Below are positions 7,860 to 14,044 of a stretch of DNA of 18,232 bases, one piece after another (position 1 is the first letter of the stretch; every line of letters starts with the position of its first letter). The notes under the pieces are model-generated. The model worked only from the letters and a program-made list of their open reading frames with translations. It ran no database searches and was not told the DNA's origin. The DNA is from SVTX01 sp045632305. Lineage in GTDB: Bacteria; Bacillota; Clostridia; Oscillospirales; CAG-272. Both the position numbers and the translations under genes were made by a program. The stretch is taken from the NCBI GenBank assembly GCA_045632305.1, contig JAZQWL010000037.1, forward strand, positions 1-18,232, given 5' to 3'.

Positions 7860-8909
7860 ATGCAAAATATATTTTCGTATACACCCGAGGAGCTTGTATC
7901 CCTTATGGCGGAGATCGGTGAGCCCAAATTCCGCGCAGGGCAGATCTTTTCTCAGCTCCACCGTGGCAAGAATTTAGATGAGATGACAAATATCGGTAAG
8001 GCGACCAAGGAAAAGATATCCGCCATCTGTCATACCGAGTTACCTAAAATAAAAAGAAAGCTTATATCCAAGCTCGATGGCACGGTAAAGTATCTTTTCG
8101 AGCTTTACGACAAAAACTGCGTTGAATCCGTGGTTATGAAGTACGAGCATGGGTACACTATATGTGTATCGAGCCAGGTCGGTTGTCGCATGGGTTGTAA
8201 ATTTTGCGCTTCGACCATCGCGGGCAGAGTCCGTGACCTTGAGGCAGGCGAGATCTTAGGTCAGATACTTGCCGCAAACCGCGACCTTAATATCAGAATT
8301 TCCAACGTGGTTATGATGGGTATCGGCGAGCCGCTTGACAACTTTGACAACACGGTCAAGTTTTTGAAGCTTGTAAATCATCCCGACGGCGTGAACATCG
8401 GCTACCGACACATTTCGGTATCCACCTGCGGCGTTGTGGACAAAATATATAAGCTCGCGGAAATGGACATGCAGATCACACTTTCAATATCCCTTCACGC
8501 GCCCGATGATGAGACGAGAAATCAGATAATGCCCGTCAATAAGAGATGGGGCGTTCAGGAATTGCTTCGCGCCTGCCGTGATTACTACAAGGTGACGGGC
8601 AGACGAATTTCGTTTGAATATACGCTTATTTCGGGCAAGAACGATTCGTGCGAAAACGCGCAAAAGCTTGCGGATGTGTTAAACGGCGCGCTTCGTTCAA
8701 GGGAAGAGGGCATGCCCATTCACGTAAATCTCATTCCCGTAAACGAGGTTGACGAGACGGGCTTCAAGAGCACGGACAGAGCACAGGTGAAGCAGTTTGC
8801 CGCAACACTTGAGAAGCGAGGAATAAGAGCAACTATCCGTCGCACGCTCGGAAGCGACATAAATGCGTCCTGCGGTCAGCTCCGCCGTGAGGATTCCGCG
8901 GAAAATTAA
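7860..8909 (+). CDS. rlmN: 23S rRNA/tRNA adenine-C2 methyltransferase RlmN
   Basis: This 349-residue radical SAM enzyme methylates A2503 of 23S rRNA and, in some species, A37 of tRNAs. The iron-sulfur motif is CRMGCKFC (Cys109, Cys113, Cys116). The GIGEPLDN block, SISLHAPDD, and the C-terminal DINASCGQL, whose Cys338 corresponds to the mechanistic cysteine that forms the protein-RNA adduct, are all present. The RBS AAAGGA (7848-7853) overlaps the end of rsmB. In relatives, stp/prpC and prkC follow; here a 42-nt gap leads to a kinase-less PASTA gene. Confidence 0.97.
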   Translation: MQNIFSYTPEELVSLMAEIGEPKFRAGQIFSQLHRGKNLDEMTNIGKATKEKISAICHTELPKIKRKLISKLDGTVKYLFELYDKNCVESVVMKYEHGYTICVSSQVGCRMGCKFCASTIAGRVRDLEAGEILGQILAANRDLNIRISNVVMMGIGEPLDNFDNTVKFLKLVNHPDGVNIGYRHISVSTCGVVDKIYKLAEMDMQITLSISLHAPDDETRNQIMPVNKRWGVQELLRACRDYYKVTGRRISFEYTLISGKNDSCENAQKLADVLNGALRSREEGMPIHVNLIPVNEVDETGFKSTDRAQVKQFAATLEKRGIRATIRRTLGSDINASCGQLRREDSAEN

Positions 8910-8917
8910 TGTGTGAG

Positions 8918-8955
8918 GCATAATATTACATAAAATTTTCGAGGTGATATTATGC
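8918..8955 (+). promoter_or_regulatory. Start-codon-occluding leader hairpin of the PASTA gene
   Basis: Bases 918-929 and 944-955 of the 8-kb block (GCATAATATTAC and GTGATATTATGC) pair over 12 positions with a single U-G wobble and a 14-nt loop. The 3' arm contains the whole ATG (8952-8954), and the loop/arm junction contains the Shine-Dalgarno GAGGTG (8941-8946). The folded form should block initiation. It could also be a DNA operator. Confidence 0.55.
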
Positions 8956-9674
8956 GAAAAAAGAGATGGCTTTTGCCGTACGCTTTGGCGGCGGTAATTT
9001 CGGTGGCGGTATTTTTTGCCACGGCGGGATTTTTGTTTGCGGATCTGTTTTTTTCAAAGGATGATTCAAAAATAATTGATGTGCCGAGCTACGTCGGTAT
9101 GGACGAGGATAGCATTTCCTTTTGCGAGATCGAGATTGAGCGGTCTTATTCGTTTTCGGATACCGTGGCGAAGGGATTAGTTATTTCCCAATCGCGCAAG
9201 GGAAGAGTAAAGGTAGCTTCGGGAGAGAAGCTTGTCCTCGGTATCACCGTAAGTCTTGGGAAGGAAACTCACGTTTTGCCCGAGCTTAAGGGACTTGATA
9301 TATACGAGGCGAGCGAAATTATCCGAAAGATGGGATGCGTTCCGAGGACGGTGTTTTCGGAAAGCGAGGAGCGGGCAGACAGTGTGCTTTTCACTCTGCC
9401 AAAGCCGAGCAGTGAGCTTTACGAGGGCGAGGTCGTGACGCTTTACGTCGCGACAAGGACTACGCCCAAAACAGTTCGCGTTCCCGATTTTTACGGATGC
9501 AGCTTGAATAATCTGCAAAGTCAGGTCGAGGATGCGGGATTAACGTTAGGAAAAATAGAATTTATATATTCGGAGGACTTTTTGCCCGACACGGTGGTAT
9601 ATCAGAGCGTCGGCAAAAATTGTCTTGTAAAGAACGGCGCGAGTATTGATTTTTACATTGCGCGCAATCCGTAA
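8952..9674 (+). CDS. Membrane-anchored triple-PASTA protein in the prkC position
   Basis: This 240-residue protein has a basic N terminus (MRKKRW), one membrane helix (about 8-33) and three extracytoplasmic PASTA-like repeats at about 40-103, 104-169 and 172-238. The repeats show the hallmarks V-P-(x)-G-x-x-(x)-A near the start and VISQS, LFTLPKPSS or VVYQSV before the final strands. The first repeat has a shortened helix and the second lacks the usual Val-Pro (VLPELKG). PASTA repeats bind muropeptides or beta-lactams in PrkC/PknB kinases and PBPs. Here the cytoplasmic kinase domain is absent, and so is the partner phosphatase gene. Position between rlmN and rsgA is that of prkC, so it may be a kinase-stripped PrkC remnant kept as a cell-wall sensor or scaffold. 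The function is inferred. RBS GAGG (8941-8944). Confidence 0.85.
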   Translation: MRKKRWLLPYALAAVISVAVFFATAGFLFADLFFSKDDSKIIDVPSYVGMDEDSISFCEIEIERSYSFSDTVAKGLVISQSRKGRVKVASGEKLVLGITVSLGKETHVLPELKGLDIYEASEIIRKMGCVPRTVFSESEERADSVLFTLPKPSSELYEGEVVTLYVATRTTPKTVRVPDFYGCSLNNLQSQVEDAGLTLGKIEFIYSEDFLPDTVVYQSVGKNCLVKNGASIDFYIARNP

Positions 9675-9695
9675 GCTTAAGAAAGGGAGAATTTT

Positions 9696-10601
9696 ATGGC
9701 AGAAAAGCTTTGTGGCAGAATTATAAAGAGCGTGGGTGGTCTTTATACCGTTTCGACCGACGACGGTGAAATTCAATGCCGTGCGCGCGGTGTGTTCAGA
9801 CACTCGAATATTTCTCCGCTTGTGGGAGATATCGTGTCTATCGCGCTTGATGACAATAAGAATATGGTTATAAGCGAGATACAAGAGCGTAAAAATTCTC
9901 TTATTCGCCCTCCGCTTGCAAATCTCGATTACGTTTTCGTGACCTTTGCGGCAGAGAGCCCTGCGCCCATGCTTGACATGACGGACAAGCTCATTTCCAT
10001 TCTTGAATACAATAATGTCGAGCCCGTTATAATCATCGGCAAGAGCGAGCTTAATTTCGAATACGCCGAGGAGCTTAAGAGCATTTACACGACTGCGGGC
10101 TTTTCCGCGTTTACGATCTCCTGCTATGACGGATTCGGAGTTGATGAGGTGAGAGATTTTATAAGAAACAATCTTGAAGGCAAGATCGCGGCGTTTGCAG
10201 GGGCATCGGGCGTAGGTAAATCCACGCTTCTCAACTCGCTTTTCCCTGAGCTTGAGCTTGCTACGAACACCGTCAGCCGTAAGACCGCGCGAGGCAGACA
10301 CACCACGCGTGAGGTGTCGCTTTACAGCATCGACGGAGTTTATATTGCCGACACTCCCGGCTTTTCAATGCTTGATTTTGAGAGATTTGACTTCTTCGAG
10401 CTTGACGATCTCAAGTACACCTTCCGTGAGTTTGAGCGTTACATAGGCGAGTGCAAGTATACCAAGTGCTCGCACACCAAGGAGGAGGGCTGCGCGATCC
10501 TTGAGGCAGTTCGAAACGGAGAAATTCCACGCTCAAGACACGAGAATTATTGCATTCTTTACGATATTTTGAAAACAAAGCATAAGTGGGATAAAAAGTG
10601 A
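9696..10601 (+). CDS. rsgA: Ribosome small subunit-dependent GTPase RsgA
   Basis: This 301-residue circularly permuted GTPase checks 30S subunit maturation. It has an N-terminal OB fold (about 5-65), then the permuted G domain in the order G4-G1-G2-G3: G1 GASGVGKST (169-177), switch block TARGRHTTR (197-205), and G3 DTPG (219-222). The zinc knuckle follows with Cys253, Cys258, His260 and Cys266. The G4 motif that normally reads N/T-K-x-D is GKSE (115-118) here, which is unusual because the Asp normally selects guanine. RBS GGGAG (9685-9689). It lies 21 nt after the PASTA gene, and its stop overlaps the thiN start (TGATG). Confidence 0.95.
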   Translation: MAEKLCGRIIKSVGGLYTVSTDDGEIQCRARGVFRHSNISPLVGDIVSIALDDNKNMVISEIQERKNSLIRPPLANLDYVFVTFAAESPAPMLDMTDKLISILEYNNVEPVIIIGKSELNFEYAEELKSIYTTAGFSAFTISCYDGFGVDEVRDFIRNNLEGKIAAFAGASGVGKSTLLNSLFPELELATNTVSRKTARGRHTTREVSLYSIDGVYIADTPGFSMLDFERFDFFELDDLKYTFREFERYIGECKYTKCSHTKEEGCAILEAVRNGEIPRSRHENYCILYDILKTKHKWDKK

Positions 10602-11230
10602 TGAGAGCATTTATTTATTCGGGCGGAGAAATATTTCCGCAATATATAACTGAAGCGCCTGCTGGGGATGATCTTATTATTGCAGCGGATTCGGGGTATA
10701 ACAATGCAAAGAAAATGGGTGTTACGCCCGATATTCTGATCGGAGACTTCGACTCCTTGAAGGAAAAGCCGTCCGACGTGGATGAAATTATAGCATTGCC
10801 CGCCGAGAAGGACGTAACTGATACGCAGTACGCCACAGAGCTTGCAGTTAAACGCGGAGCGAAGGAAATTTACATAATCTGCGGCACGGGAGGAAGATTT
10901 GACCATGCGATCTCTAATATGTGCCTTCTTGAGGGCATGTATAAAAAGGGTGTGCGCGTAATTATCGTCAGCGGTCAGAACAGAATCCGTTATATAAAGG
11001 ACACGGGAGTTATCATCATTCGCGATAAAAATTACAAGTATTTTTCGGTGCTTGCGGCTGATGAAAAGGTAAAGGGTGTCAGTATCGAGGGAGGCAAGTA
11101 TCCCTTGAACAAGAAGACCTTGACGCGAGAAAATCAGTTTGCGGTGTCAAACGAGATCGAGAAGAATGCCGCGCTTATCACCGTGAAAAAGGGCGGAATT
11201 TACATTATCGAATCGAGAGATATGACTTAA
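10601..11230 (+). CDS. thiN: Thiamine pyrophosphokinase
   Basis: This 209-residue enzyme transfers pyrophosphate from ATP to thiamine to make the cofactor thiamine diphosphate. The family motifs are AADSG (28-32), GDFDS (48-52), DVTDTQYA (71-78) and GGRFDH (97-102), then the C-terminal binding domain with SIEGGKYPL and SNEI. The chosen ATG at 10601 overlaps the rsgA stop by one base (TGATG); a GTG one codon earlier is possible but less likely. In relatives rpe sits between rsgA and thiN; here it is missing and the junction is translationally coupled. spoVM follows 50 nt downstream. Confidence 0.93.
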   Translation: MRAFIYSGGEIFPQYITEAPAGDDLIIAADSGYNNAKKMGVTPDILIGDFDSLKEKPSDVDEIIALPAEKDVTDTQYATELAVKRGAKEIYIICGTGGRFDHAISNMCLLEGMYKKGVRVIIVSGQNRIRYIKDTGVIIIRDKNYKYFSVLAADEKVKGVSIEGGKYPLNKKTLTRENQFAVSNEIEKNAALITVKKGGIYIIESRDMT

Positions 11231-11241
11231 ATTTATTATGC

Positions 11242-11280
11242 GGCATATACTGCTTATGACCAAACATAAGGAGGTATGCC
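11242..11280 (+). promoter_or_regulatory. RBS-sequestering two-tier hairpin before spoVM
   Basis: An outer stem pairs GGCATA (11242-11247) with TATGCC (11275-11280). An inner stem pairs CTTATG (11253-11258) with CATAAG (11265-11270) around the loop ACCAAA. The Shine-Dalgarno AAGGAGG (11268-11274) lies in the inner 3' arm and the internal loop, and the structure ends at the base before the ATG. Readthrough mRNA from thiN would contain both arms. Confidence 0.5.
11244..11251 (+). promoter_or_regulatory. Candidate sporulation (sigma-E-like) -10 for spoVM
   Basis: CATATACT resembles the sigma-E -10 (CATA-A-T). The -35 zone around 11222-11230 is a poor match, and TATACT (11246-11251) could also serve sigma-A with a weak ATGACT -35 at 11222-11227, 18 bp upstream. 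B. subtilis spoVM is sigma-E controlled, which motivates the call. A start near 11258 would give a leader of about 23 nt. Confidence 0.3.
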
Positions 11281-11370
11281 ATGAAAATCATGCTTTTTCG
11301 CTCACCTGCGTTCCTAAGCCCCATACTTCGCAGAATTTTTGGAGTTTCAAGGCCAAAGAGACGCAAATAG
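11281..11370 (+). CDS. spoVM: Stage V sporulation protein M (SpoVM)
   Basis: A 29-residue ORF with a textbook RBS (AAGGAGG, 11268-11274, 6 nt before ATG) sits directly after thiN, the location of spoVM in Bacillus and Clostridium. Aligned without gaps to the 26-residue B. subtilis SpoVM as I recall it, Lys2, Pro9, Phe11, Leu12, Ile15, Arg17 and Gly21 are identical. SpoVM is an amphipathic helix that recognises the curved forespore membrane and anchors the SpoIVA coat base; Pro9 and Ile15 are functionally important there. Oddities: Ser13-Pro14 replaces Gly-Gly, Arg18 adds charge, and the tail is strongly basic (SRPKRRK). The gene implies endospore formation. Identification rests on motif plus synteny. 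Confidence 0.85.
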   Translation: MKIMLFRSPAFLSPILRRIFGVSRPKRRK

Positions 11371-11387
11371 AAACATAAGAGGAAGAA

Positions 11388-13424
11388 ATGGAAAACAAAG
11401 GATTTTTACCTATAAATAAAAAAGAAATGCATCAGCGCGGTTGGGATGCGCCCGACTTCGTTTACGTATGCGGCGACGCGTACGTTGACCATCCGTCGTT
11501 TGGCGCGGCGATTATTTCAAGAGTGCTTGAAGCCCACGGATTCCGTGTTGCGATCCTCTCCCAGCCCGACTACAGATCCTGCGAGGATTTCAAGAGATTT
11601 GGTAAGCCCCGTCTTGGCTTCCTTGTAAGCGCGGGCAATATCGACTCCATGGTAGCGCATTATACCGCCGCCAAGAGAAAGAGAACGAATGATTATTATT
11701 CTCCCGGTGGCAAGGCGGGCTACAGACCCGACAGAGCTTGTATCGTTTATTCGAACAGGATCCGCGAGGCGTACGGTGACGTGCCGATAATCTTAGGCGG
11801 TCTTGAAGCGTCTCTGCGCCGCTTTGCTCACTATGACTATTGGGATAACAAGGTGCGCCGTTCGCTTCTTGTTGATAGCCGTGCGGATATTTTGACGTAC
11901 GGTATGGGTGAGAACATTCTCATTCGCCTGGCTGAGCTTCTTGATAAGGGAGTGCCGATTAAAAAGATCCGCGACGTAAGAGGTACTGTGTACCTTTGCT
12001 CGCCCGAGGATAAGGTGAACTATCCCGTTGCTGCAACGTTTGACTATAATATATTGAAGGAAGACAAGAGAGCGTATGCCGAGGCGTTCGGCGTTCAGTA
12101 TAAGAATCAGGACTCTATTAACGGTAAGGCGATCTGTGAGCTTTATGACGGCAAGATGCTCGTGCAGAATCCTCCCATGCCTCCGCTTGAACGCGAGGAG
12201 CTTGACAGGGTTTACTCGCTCCCTTATATGAGAACGTATCACCCGAGCTATGAAAAGGACGGAGGCGTTCCCGCCATCGAGGAGGTAAGATTCTCCGTAA
12301 CTCATAACAGAGGTTGCTTTGGCGCTTGTAATTTCTGTGCTTTGGCTTTCCACCAGGGAAGAACTGTGCGCTCAAGAAGTATTGAGAGCGTAGTTCGTGA
12401 AGCAAAGCTCATAACCGAAATGCCCGACTTTAAGGGATATATCCACGATATTGGCGGCCCTACGGCAAACTTCCGCTATCCCGCGTGCGATAAGCAGTTA
12501 AAGGACGGTGTTTGTCCGTCAAGAAAGTGCCTCGCTCCTACACCTTGTAAGAACTTAAAGGCAGACCATACGGAATACATAAAATTGATCGAGGAGGTCG
12601 AAAAGCTTTCTAAGGTTAAGCGCGTCTTTATCCGTTCGGGTATAAGATTTGACTATCTTCTCCACGATAAGAGCGATGCGTTCTTCCGCAAGCTCGTTCG
12701 CGATAACGTTTCGGGTCAGCTCAAGGTTGCGCCCGAGCATTGCTCAAGCCCCGTGCTTCGTTGTATGGGTAAGCCCGATTTTGACGTATATCAGAATTTC
12801 CGTCGTAAGTATTTCGAGCTTTCTCACGAATGCGGCAAGGAGCAGTATCTCGTGCCTTATCTTATGTCAAGCCACCCGGGTTCAACTCTTAATGATGCGA
12901 TCGAATTGGCTCTGTGTTTAAAGCGTGACCACTACGCGCCCGAGCAGGTGCAGGACTATTATCCTACACCCGGTACGGCATCGACGGTCATGTACTACAC
13001 GGGCATAAATCCGCTTGATATGAAGCCCGTTTACGTGGCAACCGATTATCACGAAAAGCAGCTCCAGAGAGCTCTGCTCCAGTTTAATCGCCCCCAGAAC
13101 GCGCCTTTGGTACGTGAAGCGCTTATCAAGGCGGGCAGAGAAGACCTTATCGGCTACGGCGAGGAATGTCTTGTAAAGCCCGAGGGTAATGTGCCCTACA
13201 GAAAGCTGCAGAACACTGCGAACGGTAAGAGCGGTAAGTCCGCCCACCGCGCGAGCGGAAAGCCCGACGTAAAGCAGGGAGGCAAGCCCGCAGGTAAGCC
13301 GCAGGGCAAACCCACAGGCAAGCCCGACGTCAAAAAGCCCGCGCAGAAGGGAAGCAGACCGCAGTCCTCCGCTCCCGCGGCAAAAACCCCCGCTTATTTG
13401 AAGAAAAAGAGTAAGAGAAAATAA
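11388..13424 (+). CDS. ygiQ: YgiQ family radical SAM protein
   Basis: This 678-residue protein matches the YgiQ family, whose reaction is unknown to me. The N-terminal DUF-type region contains GDAYVDHPSFG (29-39), ILGGLEASLRRFAHYDYWD (135-153) and SRADILTYGMGE. The radical SAM cluster motif is CFGACNFC (Cys310, Cys314, Cys317) followed by HQGR. GGPTANFRYPAC and CKNLKADHTEY carry further conserved cysteines, and VAPEHCS and PGTASTVMYYTG complete the family blocks. The last 70 residues (609-678) are a low-complexity basic tail with GKP repeats, ending in KKKSKRK, likely disordered and perhaps nucleic-acid binding. RBS GAGG (11379-11382). It starts 17 nt after spoVM and ends at a terminator. Confidence 0.93.
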   Translation: MENKGFLPINKKEMHQRGWDAPDFVYVCGDAYVDHPSFGAAIISRVLEAHGFRVAILSQPDYRSCEDFKRFGKPRLGFLVSAGNIDSMVAHYTAAKRKRTNDYYSPGGKAGYRPDRACIVYSNRIREAYGDVPIILGGLEASLRRFAHYDYWDNKVRRSLLVDSRADILTYGMGENILIRLAELLDKGVPIKKIRDVRGTVYLCSPEDKVNYPVAATFDYNILKEDKRAYAEAFGVQYKNQDSINGKAICELYDGKMLVQNPPMPPLEREELDRVYSLPYMRTYHPSYEKDGGVPAIEEVRFSVTHNRGCFGACNFCALAFHQGRTVRSRSIESVVREAKLITEMPDFKGYIHDIGGPTANFRYPACDKQLKDGVCPSRKCLAPTPCKNLKADHTEYIKLIEEVEKLSKVKRVFIRSGIRFDYLLHDKSDAFFRKLVRDNVSGQLKVAPEHCSSPVLRCMGKPDFDVYQNFRRKYFELSHECGKEQYLVPYLMSSHPGSTLNDAIELALCLKRDHYAPEQVQDYYPTPGTASTVMYYTGINPLDMKPVYVATDYHEKQLQRALLQFNRPQNAPLVREALIKAGREDLIGYGEECLVKPEGNVPYRKLQNTANGKSGKSAHRASGKPDVKQGGKPAGKPQGKPTGKPDVKKPAQKGSRPQSSAPAAKTPAYLKKKSKRK

Positions 13425-13451
13425 AAAACGGTGGCTATGCCACCGTTTTTT
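13425..13451 (+). terminator. Terminator of ygiQ
   Basis: CGGTGGC (13429-13435) and GCCACCG (13439-13445) form a 7-bp stem around TAT, with T6 at 13446-13451. A run of A at 13423-13428 pairs with the T run, so it may also work on the minus strand. It starts at the ygiQ stop codon. Confidence 0.92.
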
Positions 13452-13466
13452 GTATTAAATCGAAGT

Positions 13467-13485
13467 TTTTCGGCTCGCCCGAAAA
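13467..13485. repeat. Small inverted repeat between convergent genes
   Basis: TTTTCGG (13467-13473) and CCGAAAA (13479-13485) pair around CTCGC. It lies between the two terminators and has no T tract of its own on the plus strand. It may be an ageing terminator or part of an intergenic repeat. Confidence 0.5.
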
Positions 13486-13494
13486 TCCACCTTA

Positions 13495-13529
13495 ACTCTG
13501 CACTCTGTATTCTTAACTCTGCACTAAAT
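13495..13529. repeat. Imperfect heptad tandem repeat
   Basis: Consecutive 7-mers read ACTCTGC, ACTCTGT, ATTCTTA, ACTCTGC, ACTAAAT. A 14-base word (CTTAACTCTGCACT) therefore recurs at 13491 and 13512, 21 bases apart. It is noncoding, located between the convergent terminators. Confidence 0.6.
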
Positions 13530-13560
13530 AAAAACAGGACTCATTTTGAGTCCTGTTTTT
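13530..13560 (-). terminator. Terminator of the efp / CD1247-type operon
   Basis: CAGGACTCA (13535-13543) and TGAGTCCTG (13547-13555) form a 9-bp stem around TTT, flanked by A5 and T5 that also pair, so it can act in both directions. It starts 6 bases past the stop of the minus-strand gene at 13567. Confidence 0.9.
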
Positions 13561-13566
13561 ATTTAA

Positions 13567-14013
13567 TTACTTATCGTCATCCTCAACGATGCAACCGAGC
13601 TTTTCGCCGCATGCGGGGCAGATGAGCTCTTCGGAGTCAACATCTTCATCGAAGCATACGATCTCGCCGCAAGAGGGGCATTCGATCTCGTAGAATTCTT
13701 CGTCGTTGAATTCGCAATCCTCAAAGCAGTTGCAGCAGTCGCCGTCGCACTCGAACTCTTCATCCTCGTCCTCATATTCTTCGTCGTCGAATTCTTCGAG
13801 AAGAACTTCTTCAACGTCGCCGAGGTCTTCGTCAAGCTCTTCGCAGTAGTCGATGAGATCCTCAACGTCCTCGCCGAGGCATTCGATTTCCTCTGCCATT
13901 TCATTGCAGAGCTCGATAAGAGCGTTAATAAGCTTTGCTTCAGCTGTGTCAGCATTCATGTTGAGGCCTTCAGCAAGACCCTTGATGTATGCGCATCTTT
14001 CTGTAAGTGTCAT
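13567..14013 (-). CDS. CD1247 N-terminal domain-type acidic zinc-ribbon protein
   Basis: This 148-residue protein begins with a helical domain (about 1-70; RCAYIKGLAEGLNMN...) like the one named after C. difficile CD1247, which is common in Clostridia. It continues with a very acidic stretch (67-88), a Cys-rich segment (Cys89, Cys93, Cys94, Cys96, Cys100) and a C-terminal zinc ribbon built from CPSCG (Cys112, Cys115) and CPACG (Cys132, Cys135). Its function is unknown. The Cys89-Cys100 cluster is additional to the ribbon and may bind a second metal. It lies 31 nt downstream of efp and shares its promoter and the terminator at 13530-13560. The RBS is weak (AGGT 7 nt before ATG). Confidence 0.8.
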   Translation of the reverse strand: MTLTERCAYIKGLAEGLNMNADTAEAKLINALIELCNEMAEEIECLGEDVEDLIDYCEELDEDLGDVEEVLLEEFDDEEYEDEDEEFECDGDCCNCFEDCEFNDEEFYEIECPSCGEIVCFDEDVDSEELICPACGEKLGCIVEDDDK

Positions 14014-14044
14014 TGTCTTTACCTACCTTTATTAAAATAGGGAA

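Noticed and set aside
7855..7875. Inverted repeat AAAATAT / ATATTTT around the rlmN start
   Set aside because: Only A-U pairs with a 7-nt loop, too weak to block initiation; it shows that such repeats can arise by chance here.
9546..10301. Long minus-strand open frame (251 codons) opposite the PASTA gene end and rsgA
   Set aside because: Antisense to well-identified genes, no RBS, and basic, Arg/His-rich composition typical of a shadow frame.
11793..12353. Minus-strand open frame (186 codons) inside ygiQ
   Set aside because: Opposite the conserved radical SAM protein, with no recognisable motif.
13258..13332. GKP-encoding repeats as a CRISPR-like or noncoding array
   Set aside because: They are in frame within ygiQ, irregular in length and lack spacers.
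13431..13625. Plus-strand 64-codon frame after ygiQ
   Set aside because: It runs through two terminators and a noncoding repeat.
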